Positions 17,366 to 25,797 of a DNA stretch of 64,000 nt are shown piece after piece. The DNA lies in contig NZ_JALJZZ010000001.1 in NCBI RefSeq assembly GCF_024171565.1, positions 248,001-312,000 on the forward strand, given 5' to 3'. This stretch comes from Okibacterium sp. HSC-33S16. Lineage in GTDB: Bacteria; Actinomycetota; Actinomycetes; Actinomycetales; Microbacteriaceae. A model generated the notes under the pieces. The model worked only from the letters and a program-made list of their open reading frames with translations, was not told the DNA's origin and did no database searches. The stretch's first letter is position 1, and every line of letters starts with the position of its first letter. A program made the translations under genes and the position numbers.

Positions 17366-20300
17366 GTGGATGTGTGGCGGCTAGACAAGAAACCAGAGAC
17401 GCGCGATTCAGACATCGCTGACGTCGATACTTCGCTTGCGCGTTCAGTCACCAGTCCCACTGGTCTGAGCGTGGGAGACCCCAATTACACGGTGGGAAAC
17501 GTGGCAGACGAGACCCGGAAGCGGTGGCGCGAGCACCTCGCGACCGTCGGCGGGCCGTCGCCGCTGCTGCACTTCGTAGATGAGCCGAGGAACCGCATCG
17601 AGCTGAGTTCCACCCACCCCGGCGGGCTACCGCAGTTCATCACCGGGCACTCGACGCTGCTCTCGAACCTCATCCGTGACGAACTCGCTCTCCGCGGCGC
17701 AAAGGCGGCGGCCGACCAGATCACGGTCAAGGGCGTCGAGTTGCGTACCGTCCGTGGTATCGAGTCCGTTCATCTGGCCATCGGCCTCGCCCAGTGGCGA
17801 TTTGGCGACGAGGATTTCTCGGCACCGGTTCTGCTCCGACCCGTGGCGATTCGTCGTTACGGCCGTGACTTCGAGCTCAAGCTCAAGGGAAGCCCGTTCC
17901 TCAACCCCGAACTGGCCCGTGCACTGCACGAGCAGTTCAAGATCACGCTCGACGCCGAGGCCTTCGAAGCGCTCGCCGTGACGAATGGGGCGTTCAAGCC
18001 GCAGCCCGTCATCGACCGGCTGCGCGGCCTCACGCAACACCTCGAGTGGTTCAGCGTCCAGCCTCGCCTCGTTGTCTCATCCTTCGCAGATATCGGAACA
18101 GCGCTCGCTCGCGATGCGAAAGATCTTGACCACCCCATTCTCAACGCGCTCGCCGGTAACCCCGGCGCCCGCCGTCTCGTCGAGGGACTTTTCAGCCCTG
18201 TCGACGCCGTTGGCCAGGACGACCGGCCGCCAACAACCGACACACTCCTCCTCGACGCGGACACCGAGCAGGAGAATGTTATTGCTCAAATTGCGGCTGG
18301 ACATTCCATCGTCGTGACGACTCTTCCAGGGACCGGTGGGACCCAGACGGTGGTTAACGCCATCGGCAGCCTCGTTTCACAACACAAGCGCGTCCTCGTC
18401 GTCAGCGCTCGACGTTCCAGCCTCGATGGCATCCGTCATCGTTTCTCCAAGGTGGGCCTTCCCGGATTCACCGTCTCACCCGCGACGATTCGCCGCGACT
18501 TGATCCAGGCCATCTCCCGAAACGAGAAGGCGGTCGCACCCAAGGTTGCGGACGTCGACGACGCCCTCGTTCGCCTGCGCAAGGTACTCCTCGACTACCG
18601 CGGCTCGCTCAGCCGTATTGATAGCGGGCTTGGAGTGAGCGTCATCGATGCGCTTCAGGCGTTGACCCGACTGGGTAACCTGCCGGACCAGCCGACCACG
18701 ACGGCCCGGCTGGACCTCGCCTCCCTGGAGAAACTTGCCGGCAACCGCGAAATCATCGCTCGCAAGTTGGCGACCGCTGCCGCGCTCGGAGAATTCCAGT
18801 ACGGTCCCGACGATTCACCGTGGTACGGCGCCCAGTTCGCCAGCACCAAGCAAGCCAAGGCCACGCACGACCTCGCGAAGAAGCTGCACCGCACGGAGCT
18901 TCCGCGACTGCTTGAACGCGGTTATGAACTCATCGGGCAGACCCGGATGCGCGCATTTGAGTCCATCGAAGAGCTCGGAATTTACCTGCGCTTGCTCCTC
19001 GACATTCGCGAGACTCTCGACAAGTTCCAGCCGAGCGTCTTTGACCGGTCGCTGGGTGAGCTCATCGCGGCCACTAGTGCCCGCCGTGACGCGCCGAGTA
19101 TGACGAGCGCGAACCGGCGTCGTCTCAAGAAACTGGCACGCGAATACGTACGGCCCGGCGTGCACGTTGCTGACATCAACGCGGCTCTGCGCCGGATCCA
19201 GCAGCAGCGCACCCTTTGGCAGCGTTACGTCGCCGCGGGCGTCAATCCTGAAGTTCCACTCGGAATCGCTGACGTTCAGGTTGCATACCAGCGCGTCGTC
19301 GAAGACCTTTCGCAACTCGATGCTCCCCTCAGCCGCACCGCGAAGACCGAATCGCTCGTGGCGATGCCCGTCAAGGAACTCGTTCGGTTGATGTCCGGGC
19401 TTGCAGCGGACTCGGCTGTGATGGAGAACCTGCAGGAGCGAACAACACTCATCGCCGAGCTTCGGGAGAAGGGGCTCGCTCCGCTGATCACCGACCTCTC
19501 GGTGCGCCACGTGCCAGAAGCGCGGGTCGCCAACGAGCTGGAGCTTGCCTGGTGGCAGTCGGTCCTCGAGCACATGCTCACCACCGACAAGGCCCTGCTC
19601 GGTGCAAACACCAGCGTCATCGACCGGCTCGAGGCGGACTTCCGTCTTGTCGACGAGGCACACGCTTCTTCCTCGGGCGCTCTGCTCGGCGCACTCCTCG
19701 CGGAAAACTGGAAGATCGGACTCGTCGATTATCCCGACGAAGCGACCGCACTCAAGAAGCTTCTGCGCGCTGACCAGACATCGCCCGCGAAGCTCGAGAG
19801 CACGGCTCCGCACCTGTCACGCGTTCTTTCACCGGTATGGCTCACCTCTGCGTACGAGGTCCACCTCATCCCCGAGAACGTCCGTTTCGACACCGTGTTC
19901 CTCGTTGACGCGGGTGCCACGACGCTGGCCGAGAACGCCGGCGCCATTCGCCGCGCCCGCCAGGTAATCGCTGTGGGCGACCCGGTCACGCAGAGCCCGA
20001 CTCCATTCACCGTCGCAATCGGCGCCCCCGCTCCGGCCGCCGAAGCGGACGACGTTGACGCGCGCCACGCCGACTCAGCGCTGGCCCGGCTCTCCGGTCT
20101 GCTCCCGACGCTCACACTCACGCGCAGCTACCGCGCCGGAGGAGAAGATCTCGCCGAGCTCGTCAACCACCGGTTCTACGGCGGCGAGATCGAGTCCCTG
20201 CCGTGGGCAGGTTCCTTCCTGGGCCACGGCAGCCTCACGCTCGACTACGTGCCAAACGGGCACGGCATGCCCGACCCTGAGACCGGGGGAGTGGAGAGTG

Positions 20301-21172
20301 TCGACGCCGAAGTTGCCCGCGTGGTCAACCTCGTGCTCGAGCACGCCATCAACCGTCCGCGTGAGTCGCTGATGGTCGTGACCGCGAGTGAGAAGCACGC
20401 AACCCGCGTGCACCAGGCCGTCATTTCCGCCTTCGCCATGCGCAGCGACCTCTCTGACTTCATTCTTAAAGAGCGACCAGAGCCATTCACCGTTCTCACC
20501 CTCGAGCAGTCTGTCGCCGAGAGCCGGGACCGCGTGATCTTCTCTCTCGGCTATGGGGTGACACCGCACGGTCGCGTCTTGTCCAATTTTGGTGCCCTTG
20601 CCCGGCCGGGCGGGGACCGGCTGCTCGCCGTAGGCATGACTCGTGCTCGCCGCTCGATGGTCATTGTCTCGTGCATTCGCCCCGAAGACATTGACACCGA
20701 CCGCATGCAACACGGAATCGGCGCCCTCGCCGAGATCCTCAAGCAGCCCGTCCAGCACGTGCCCGCTCCGCCGGCCACCGACGGTGCTGAACCGATGCTC
20801 ATCGACCTGGCAGAGCGGCTCTACCGCCAGGGCCTGTCCGTCGAGGTCGGCTACCGCGGCAAGCTCGCGCTGGTCGCCGCGTACCAGGGCAAAGCGATTG
20901 CCGTCGAGTCTGACCCCGAAGTGAGCAGCGACTCTTTGCGTGAGTCCCTGAGGTTGCGGCCAGACGTGCTCCGCCGACTGGGCTGGCATTACCTTCGCGT
21001 TCACAGCTTCGACCTGTTCAGCGATCCCGACGGCGTGGCACGTAAGATCCTCACAATGCTCGGTGTCCCTGCGCCGGTGAAGGCCGGCGATGCCGGAACT
21101 TCACAGGTGACGGATGCCACAGAGCACGACACACAAACCCTCGAAAGTCTCGAAGACGGGCACGTAAACTAG
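17366..21172 (+). CDS. SF1 helicase-like protein with degenerate ATPase site and C-terminal REase_MTES_1575-like domain
   Basis: The 1268-residue protein has the layout of DUF4011-type SF1 helicases: an N-terminal region (HFVDEPRNRIELSSTHPGG), an ATPase core split by a ~480-residue helical insert, and a C-terminal Vsr/REase-like domain. The Walker A position reads LPGTGGTQT near residues 320-328, where relatives have PPGTGKSQT, so the catalytic Lys is Gly. Walker B reads FLVDAGATT near 848 instead of VDEASQ. Motifs III (VGDPVTQSPTPF), IV (RSYRAGGEDLAELVNHRFY), V and VI (VGMTRARRSMV) are preserved. The terminal domain keeps AVESD and LGWHYLRVHS but has Lys where RIDL-type nucleases carry the Asp. 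I infer a structural or DNA-binding role rather than an active helicase. The GTG at 17366 is the first possible start. Confidence 0.8.
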   Translation: MDVWRLDKKPETRDSDIADVDTSLARSVTSPTGLSVGDPNYTVGNVADETRKRWREHLATVGGPSPLLHFVDEPRNRIELSSTHPGGLPQFITGHSTLLSNLIRDELALRGAKAAADQITVKGVELRTVRGIESVHLAIGLAQWRFGDEDFSAPVLLRPVAIRRYGRDFELKLKGSPFLNPELARALHEQFKITLDAEAFEALAVTNGAFKPQPVIDRLRGLTQHLEWFSVQPRLVVSSFADIGTALARDAKDLDHPILNALAGNPGARRLVEGLFSPVDAVGQDDRPPTTDTLLLDADTEQENVIAQIAAGHSIVVTTLPGTGGTQTVVNAIGSLVSQHKRVLVVSARRSSLDGIRHRFSKVGLPGFTVSPATIRRDLIQAISRNEKAVAPKVADVDDALVRLRKVLLDYRGSLSRIDSGLGVSVIDALQALTRLGNLPDQPTTTARLDLASLEKLAGNREIIARKLATAAALGEFQYGPDDSPWYGAQFASTKQAKATHDLAKKLHRTELPRLLERGYELIGQTRMRAFESIEELGIYLRLLLDIRETLDKFQPSVFDRSLGELIAATSARRDAPSMTSANRRRLKKLAREYVRPGVHVADINAALRRIQQQRTLWQRYVAAGVNPEVPLGIADVQVAYQRVVEDLSQLDAPLSRTAKTESLVAMPVKELVRLMSGLAADSAVMENLQERTTLIAELREKGLAPLITDLSVRHVPEARVANELELAWWQSVLEHMLTTDKALLGANTSVIDRLEADFRLVDEAHASSSGALLGALLAENWKIGLVDYPDEATALKKLLRADQTSPAKLESTAPHLSRVLSPVWLTSAYEVHLIPENVRFDTVFLVDAGATTLAENAGAIRRARQVIAVGDPVTQSPTPFTVAIGAPAPAAEADDVDARHADSALARLSGLLPTLTLTRSYRAGGEDLAELVNHRFYGGEIESLPWAGSFLGHGSLTLDYVPNGHGMPDPETGGVESVDAEVARVVNLVLEHAINRPRESLMVVTASEKHATRVHQAVISAFAMRSDLSDFILKERPEPFTVLTLEQSVAESRDRVIFSLGYGVTPHGRVLSNFGALARPGGDRLLAVGMTRARRSMVIVSCIRPEDIDTDRMQHGIGALAEILKQPVQHVPAPPATDGAEPMLIDLAERLYRQGLSVEVGYRGKLALVAAYQGKAIAVESDPEVSSDSLRESLRLRPDVLRRLGWHYLRVHSFDLFSDPDGVARKILTMLGVPAPVKAGDAGTSQVTDATEHDTQTLESLEDGHVN

Positions 21173-21176
21173 GGCC

Positions 21177-21443
21177 GTGTCACACAGCGCCCCACCCGAA
21201 GACCCGCGCCACGGTGAGCCCGTCGATCCCGACGTTCGTCGTGTTCGCCGCGTCCCCGGATCTCGCCGCGCTGTTCTCCCGCCCGTCCCGGGCACCGACC
21301 CCACCCCGCAAGCACAGCGCGACATCGTGCTGGCCACGGAAGACAAGGAACAGGGCTGGGGCGGTCGTCCGTCGGCTGCGACCGGTCCGGCCGGAGCGAA
21401 CGATGCGCAGCTCCGCGCCGACGTCCCACCGCACTGGGGCTAG
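21177..21443 (+). CDS. small conserved hypothetical protein ending in PPHWG
   Basis: A GTG at 21177, 4 bp after the stop of the helicase-like gene, opens an 88-residue frame rich in Arg, Pro and Asp, so it is probably disordered. Its C terminus NDAQLRADVPPHWG matches a short motif I recall at the end of many small actinobacterial proteins, which supports coding. The opposite strand is also open and less convincing. Likely cotranscribed with the upstream gene. No function is known. Confidence 0.6.
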   Translation: MSHSAPPEDPRHGEPVDPDVRRVRRVPGSRRAVLPPVPGTDPTPQAQRDIVLATEDKEQGWGGRPSAATGPAGANDAQLRADVPPHWG

Positions 21444-21510
21444 GCGGGTCCGCTTAACGACAGAAGCCGTGCACCACCGAAGTGAGACACGGCCCGAGCG
21501 CGGCAAAGAA

Positions 21511-21915
21511 TTACTGCTTGAGGTTGTTTCGTGCGAGCAGGTCACGAATCTCGGTCAGCACATCGATTTCGGTGACCGGTGCTTCCTCCTCGACAATTCC
21601 GGCCTTTCGCTTCGCTTCGGCGTGCTTCTTCATCGTGTTGATGGGAAGAACGAAGACGAAGTACACCACAGCCGCGACAATCAGGAATGTGATGACGGCG
21701 CCGATGACAGCGCCGAGCTTGACCTCAGCATTCCCGATGGGAATGTCGATGGCGTTCGTGAGATCGTCGGCGTTGAACAGTGCCCCGATGAGCGGGTTGA
21801 AGATGTTCTCCACGATCGAATTCACGACAGCGGTGAATGCGGCTCCCACCACGACGGCGACGGCAAGGTCAATGACATTGCCCCGCATGATGAAGTCTTT
21901 GAATCCCTTGAGCAC
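21511..21915 (-). CDS. mscL: large-conductance mechanosensitive channel
   Basis: This 134-residue protein starts at the GTG at 21915 (LKGFKDFIMRGNVIDLAVAVVVGAAF), which has a purine-rich GAAGGGGG upstream and matches the usual N terminus; an ATG at 21930 (+5 residues) overlaps the preceding stop but has no ribosome binding site. It has two transmembrane helices (TM1 about 14-40, TM2 about 66-95) and a charged C-terminal helix bundle. As a homopentamer it opens on membrane tension and releases solutes during hypo-osmotic shock. It follows the FmdB gene directly. Confidence 0.96.
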   Translation of the reverse strand: MLKGFKDFIMRGNVIDLAVAVVVGAAFTAVVNSIVENIFNPLIGALFNADDLTNAIDIPIGNAEVKLGAVIGAVITFLIVAAVVYFVFVLPINTMKKHAEAKRKAGIVEEEAPVTEIDVLTEIRDLLARNNLKQ

Positions 21916-21929
21916 GCTGCCCCCTTCCA

Positions 21930-22244
21930 TTACGACGCGGCAGCGGAACTGCTGGGCGTCGACGATCCAGTCGATGAGCCGGTCGATGAGCCGGATGTCG
22001 TCGACGATACCTTCTCGCCTGCCGGCTTCGACTCTTTCTTCGTACTCGACGTGTTCTTCGCTGTCGAGGCGCGCGAGTCGTTGCGGTAGAAACCGGAGCC
22101 ATTGAACGACACTCCGACGGCGCTATACAACTTGCGAAGCTTTCCCTGGCATTCGGGGCACTCGGTCAGCGAGTCGTCGGTGAACGACTGCTGGATGTCG
22201 AAAGCGGTGTCGCAGATGGTGCATTTGTATGAGTACGTGGGCAT
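21930..22244 (-). CDS. FmdB-family zinc ribbon protein
   Basis: The 104-residue protein begins MPTYSYKCTICDTAFD and has CPEC further on, giving the two CxxC pairs of the FmdB putative regulatory zinc ribbon, followed by FNGSGFYRND. The last ~45 residues are a low-complexity Ser/Thr/Gly/Lys tail encoded in part by short tandem repeats. Members occur next to mscL and 5-FCL in actinobacteria. The molecular role is unresolved; the DNA/RNA-regulator label comes from the original fmd operon. Confidence 0.88.
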   Translation of the reverse strand: MPTYSYKCTICDTAFDIQQSFTDDSLTECPECQGKLRKLYSAVGVSFNGSGFYRNDSRASTAKNTSSTKKESKPAGEKVSSTTSGSSTGSSTGSSTPSSSAAAS

Positions 22245-22297
22245 AGAAAATTCCTGAAAATAGATGCGGCGTCGTGCCGGCGGAGTCGAGGTGACGC

Positions 22298-22876
22298 TTA
22301 GAACTCGACGATGTTTGATGGGGTGACAACCCCGTTGACCCGCTGGTCGTGCTTTTCGTGCGGGACGTCAGGTTGGACTTCATTGTCAAAGACGATGGCG
22401 TAGACCGGAGGGCATTTTTCCATGGAGCCCAAGGTCTTGTCGAAGAAACCGCGGCCCCAGCCCATGCGCATTCCGTCGGGGCTGACCGCGGCTGCCGGAA
22501 CCAGGATGAGGTCCACTTCGTTGATCGCTATGGGGCCCAGGGGCTCGCCGACCGGTTCCGGCATGCCGTAGAGGCCCTCAACCTCGGTTCCCGACTCGCC
22601 GACGGTCCAGTCGAGCAGTCCGTCTTCGCGGCTGATGGGGAAGAGCACTCGAATGTCGTGGGCCAGCGCCCAGTTGAGAAACGGGCGAGTGTCGGGCTCG
22701 TTGGGGGAGGAGAGGTAACACGCGACACTCGACGCACTCAGCGCGGTGACGAGGGCGATGAGGTTGTTGGTGATGCCGATCGAAGCGTTCTCGCGCTCCG
22801 AAGCGGTCAGGTTCTGGCGCCGCTCGCGCAACTCTGCGCGCAGTGCGCGCTTCTGGTGGTCCACCTGGCTGGGCAT
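22298..22876 (-). CDS. 5-formyltetrahydrofolate cyclo-ligase
   Basis: The 192-residue protein has the family pattern: basic N terminus KRALRAELRERRQNL, substrate region VDLILVPAAAVSPDGMRMGWGRGFFDK with the GxGxGxxD-like loop, and a C-terminal HDQRVNGVVTPSNIVEF. It converts 5-formyl-THF with ATP to 5,10-methenyl-THF and so returns stored formyl-folate to one-carbon metabolism. It is divergent from galU with about 120 bp between them, the same arrangement as Rv0992c/Rv0993 in M. tuberculosis (from memory). Confidence 0.93.
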   Translation of the reverse strand: MPSQVDHQKRALRAELRERRQNLTASERENASIGITNNLIALVTALSASSVACYLSSPNEPDTRPFLNWALAHDIRVLFPISREDGLLDWTVGESGTEVEGLYGMPEPVGEPLGPIAINEVDLILVPAAAVSPDGMRMGWGRGFFDKTLGSMEKCPPVYAIVFDNEVQPDVPHEKHDQRVNGVVTPSNIVEF

Positions 22877-22985
22877 AGCCCCATTCTAGGCGGGCGTTAC
22901 GGGAGAAACGGCATAAGGGACATCTGCGCGGACTTCCCACACCTGAGGGGAGATGTCGCAACACCAACTCGCCGCAGCGTCCCGC

Positions 22986-22997
22986 TACGCTGGAACC
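22986..22997 (+). promoter_or_regulatory. leaderless-type -10 element of galU
   Basis: TACGCT at 22986-22991 is followed by only 6 nt before the ATG at 22998, so transcription would begin at or within a base or two of the start codon. There is no Shine-Dalgarno. Confidence 0.55.
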
Positions 22998-23891
22998 ATG
23001 TCTCAGCCCGTACGCAAAGTCGTGATTCCTGCCGCAGGCCTCGGAACCCGGTTCCTTCCGGCGACCAAGGCCCTCCCGAAAGAGATGCTGCCTGTCGTAG
23101 ACAAGCCGGCCATCCAGTACGTCGTGGAGGAGGCCGTCAGCGCCGGACTCAACGACGTTCTGATGATCATCGGACGCAACAAGAACGCGTTGGCCAACCA
23201 CTTCGACCGCGTGACCGAGCTTGAGCTCGCACTGCAGGAGAAGGGAGACAAGAGCCGCCTGAACCGCGTCGTCGAGTCCAGCGAACTCGCTGACATACAC
23301 TTTCTCCGCCAGGGCGACCCGAAGGGCCTCGGCCACGCCGTGCTTCGGGCACGCCGCCACGTCGGCAACGAGCCGTTCGCGGTTCTCCTCGGTGACGACC
23401 TGATCGACGCCCGAGACCCGCTGCTGACGACCATGATCGAGGAGCAGGAAAGCCGCTCAGCCACCATCATCGCCCTCATGGAGGTCGACCCGGCCACCAT
23501 CTCGATGTACGGCTGCGCGGCCGTTGAAGCGACCGACAACCCTGACGTTGTCAAGGTCACCGGTCTGGTCGAGAAGCCGGCACCCGAAGACGCTCCGTCC
23601 AACCTTGCCATCATCGGCCGGTACGTGCTTCGCCCAGAGATCTTCGATGTCCTCGAAACCACCGAACCCGGCAAGGGCGGCGAGATCCAATTGACGGATG
23701 CCATGCAGGTGCTGGCGGCGGACGACACGATCGCGGGCGGCGTCTACGGCGTCATCTTCCGCGGCCGACGCTACGACACCGGTGACCGCCTCGACTACAT
23801 CAAGGCCATCATCCAGCTTGCTTCTGACCGAGAAGACCTCGGTGCCGACCTCAAGCCGTGGATCAAGGAATTCGCCGACAAGCTCGACTAG
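22998..23891 (+). CDS. galU: UTP-glucose-1-phosphate uridylyltransferase
   Basis: The 297-residue nucleotidyltransferase has the GalU signature near its start (VVIPAAGLGTRFLPATKALPKEMLPV), DKPAIQYVVEEAVSAGL, HAVLRARRHVG, a metal-binding LLGDDLID and GLVEKPAPEDAPSNLAIIGRYVL. It makes UDP-glucose for cell-wall polymers and trehalose-type sugars. The start is the ATG at 22998, not the upstream in-frame ATG at 22953. The acetyltransferase gene follows after 31 bp; the molybdopterin gene moeA/glp often found at this position is absent. Confidence 0.96.
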   Translation: MSQPVRKVVIPAAGLGTRFLPATKALPKEMLPVVDKPAIQYVVEEAVSAGLNDVLMIIGRNKNALANHFDRVTELELALQEKGDKSRLNRVVESSELADIHFLRQGDPKGLGHAVLRARRHVGNEPFAVLLGDDLIDARDPLLTTMIEEQESRSATIIALMEVDPATISMYGCAAVEATDNPDVVKVTGLVEKPAPEDAPSNLAIIGRYVLRPEIFDVLETTEPGKGGEIQLTDAMQVLAADDTIAGGVYGVIFRGRRYDTGDRLDYIKAIIQLASDREDLGADLKPWIKEFADKLD

Positions 23892-23922
23892 GCTCGCCGC
23901 AATTCATCGAAGGGAACTCGCG

Positions 23923-24588
23923 GTGGCTCTTCCTCTGCCCGTGCTGACAGACGGTCCGATTACCGTTCGTCAGGTGCGCCTTCGTGACGCCAAAGCGATG
24001 GAGCGGGAACTCCTGTCGAACCGAAGCTGGCTGCGGCCATGGGAGGCGACCAGTCCTTACGCTCCCCGATCTTTCGACATGCGTGCAAGCATCCGCTCAC
24101 TGTTATCGAACGCCCGCTCGGGTGGTGGACTTCCCCTGGTGATGGAGTACGACGGTGAGCTCGCCGGCCAGCTCAACGTCTCGGGAATCACCTACGGATC
24201 GCTCTCGTCGGCGACACTCGGCTACTGGGTGTCTGAGCGGTTCGCGGGCAAGAGTGTGACGCCGACCTCGGTTGCCCTTGCCACGGACCATTGCTTCTCG
24301 CAACTCGGACTGCACCGGATGGAGATCTGCATCCGGCCCGAGAATGGCCCCAGCCTGCGCGTCGTCGAGAAACTTGGTTTTCGCTACGAGGGCCTCCGCC
24401 GCCGGTTCATTCACATCAACGGCGACTGGCGCGACCACTTTTGTTTCGCGCTCGTGCGTGAGGAAGTGCCGGACGGCGTGCTTCGACGTTGGAAGGATGG
24501 CAGCGTTCCACCAGACGCGGCCGCGATCCCCGAAGCCGACCGTCGGGCAGCCGATGAGCCACTTTTGCCGCCTCCCGCACTGTTTTAA
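23923..24588 (+). CDS. GNAT-family N-acetyltransferase (RimJ/RimL-like)
   Basis: A GTG at 23923 follows a GAAGGGA ribosome binding site. The 221-residue protein has the GNAT fold: ITVRQVRLRDAKAM, AGQLNVSGITYGSLSSATLGYWVSERFAGK (acetyl-CoA loop altered to RFAGKSV), HRMEICIRPENGPSLRVVEKLGFRYEG and FIHINGDWRDHFCFAL, the pattern of ribosomal-protein or protein N-terminal acetyltransferases. It lies between galU and the GlpR-like gene, as rimJ does in mycobacteria. The substrate is not known. Confidence 0.88.
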   Translation: MALPLPVLTDGPITVRQVRLRDAKAMERELLSNRSWLRPWEATSPYAPRSFDMRASIRSLLSNARSGGGLPLVMEYDGELAGQLNVSGITYGSLSSATLGYWVSERFAGKSVTPTSVALATDHCFSQLGLHRMEICIRPENGPSLRVVEKLGFRYEGLRRRFIHINGDWRDHFCFALVREEVPDGVLRRWKDGSVPPDAAAIPEADRRAADEPLLPPPALF

Positions 24589-24653
24589 ACCTTCAACCTC
24601 AACTTTCGGGTGACACACCCCGCGCAATGCGGCGTGTCTGCCGCACAAACTCG

Positions 24654-24665
24654 TACCGTTGAGCC
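24654..24665 (+). promoter_or_regulatory. leaderless-type -10 element of the GlpR-like gene
   Basis: TACCGT at 24654-24659 is followed by 6 nt and the ATG at 24666, with no Shine-Dalgarno. Confidence 0.55.
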
Positions 24666-25625
24666 ATGGCTGGCAGCGGACTCTTGAGTGGTGGGATCGT
24701 CTTTGCGATCGCCGCCGCCCTCTGGATCATCTATCTCATGCCGACCTGGCTGCGCAGGAACGAGTTTCTGGCCACCGAGCGCAACGCCATTCGGCTGCAG
24801 CAGACCCTCCGGATCCTCGCTGAAACGGCCGAGGCGCCGCAGGAGGTGCGCGTGGAGACCACGGCGCGCAGCGTGGCTGAGCAGCAGAAGATTCTCAAAA
24901 AGTACGAGGCCGAAGCGCTCGAACGCGCTCGACGTGACGCTCTTGCGCTCGTCGAGGAACAGAAGCGTGCTGAAGCAGTGCGACGGACCGCTGAAGTGCG
25001 GGCGGCTGCCGCTGCTCACACCGCGCGGCTCAAGATGCGCCGTGCGCGTCGTCGTGCCCGACTCACCACGACCATCATCATGACGCTGTCCCTGACAGCT
25101 GCCGGGTTCGGCGGCTGGTTGTTCGCAACGGAGGGTTCGGTGGTGCTTCTGGCGACGGGATCCGGCCTTGCCGTTGTGAGCGTTGCGCTCCTCAGCCGCA
25201 TGGCGCGCGTGTCGAAGCGCACTCCCGTCGCAGCGGCGGTCGTTCGCGCCGCTCCGGTGGCACAGGCGTTCGAGCCTGTCGCGTTCGATAACGTCGTTGC
25301 CGCGAGCACGACCTGGACGCCCACCCCGTTGCCGAAACCACTCCACCTGTCGCAGGGCTCCGCTGCTGCCGACACGATCGCCCAAGCGGATGCCCACGCT
25401 GCTCTTCGCCGCGCGGCACTTGCCCAGGTGATGGCCGAACGTGCCGCGCAGCTCGAACCGGCGCTTCCCAGCATCGTCCCGGCCGCTCGAGTCGACGAGG
25501 AACTCGCGCCGCGTCGCACCGCCCCCGAGGCGAGCCGCTTCGCCGGCATGGGTGTCGTGAACGAGGCTGAGATCGCCCCGGCCGACCTGTCGACACTGCT
25601 TCAGCGTCGCCGGGCAGCCAGCTGA
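24666..25625 (+). CDS. GlpR-like membrane protein (Rv0996 type)
   Basis: This 319-residue protein has one N-terminal transmembrane helix (about 7-26, ending LMPTWLRRNEF), a long charged, coiled-coil-like cytoplasmic region (30-130, rich in Glu, Arg, Ala), two further hydrophobic helices (about 137-155 and 159-177) and a variable Ala/Pro-rich C terminus. Its position after galU and a RimJ-like gene and its layout match mycobacterial Rv0996. Its corynebacterial counterpart GlpR is, from memory, the membrane receptor for the gephyrin-like protein Glp (MoeA homolog) at the division site. The glp/moeA gene is missing here. Assignment rests on layout and synteny. Confidence 0.65.
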   Translation: MAGSGLLSGGIVFAIAAALWIIYLMPTWLRRNEFLATERNAIRLQQTLRILAETAEAPQEVRVETTARSVAEQQKILKKYEAEALERARRDALALVEEQKRAEAVRRTAEVRAAAAAHTARLKMRRARRRARLTTTIIMTLSLTAAGFGGWLFATEGSVVLLATGSGLAVVSVALLSRMARVSKRTPVAAAVVRAAPVAQAFEPVAFDNVVAASTTWTPTPLPKPLHLSQGSAAADTIAQADAHAALRRAALAQVMAERAAQLEPALPSIVPAARVDEELAPRRTAPEASRFAGMGVVNEAEIAPADLSTLLQRRRAAS

Positions 25626-25667
25626 TGCGCCTGAGCATTCGCGGGGCGTGATACTGTTTTTCTATCA

Positions 25668-25740
25668 GGGCCTATGGCGCAGTTGGTAGCGCGCCTCGTT
25701 CGCATCGAGGAGGTCAGGAGTTCGAATCTCCTTAGGTCCA
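25668..25740 (+). tRNA. tRNA-Ala (CGC)
   Basis: The 73-nt cloverleaf has a 7-bp acceptor stem with one G-U (25668-25674 with 25733-25739), a 5-bp anticodon stem around TTCGCAT giving anticodon CGC, and a TTCGAAT T loop. It reads GCG codons. CCA is not encoded. Confidence 0.95.
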
Positions 25741-25797
25741 CACTATCCCTGTTCCCCGCTCGAGGCGTTCGCGCCCTCCCGTCCGGAGGATAACTTC

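Noticed and set aside
18815-19813. Minus-strand frame of 332 codons opposite the helicase-like gene
   Set aside because: It lies entirely within the 1268-residue gene, has no domain signature and no ribosome binding site.
17366-21172. Part of a restriction or phage-defence island
   Set aside because: No methyltransferase, second defence gene, integrase or composition shift is visible around the gene; its neighbours are housekeeping genes.
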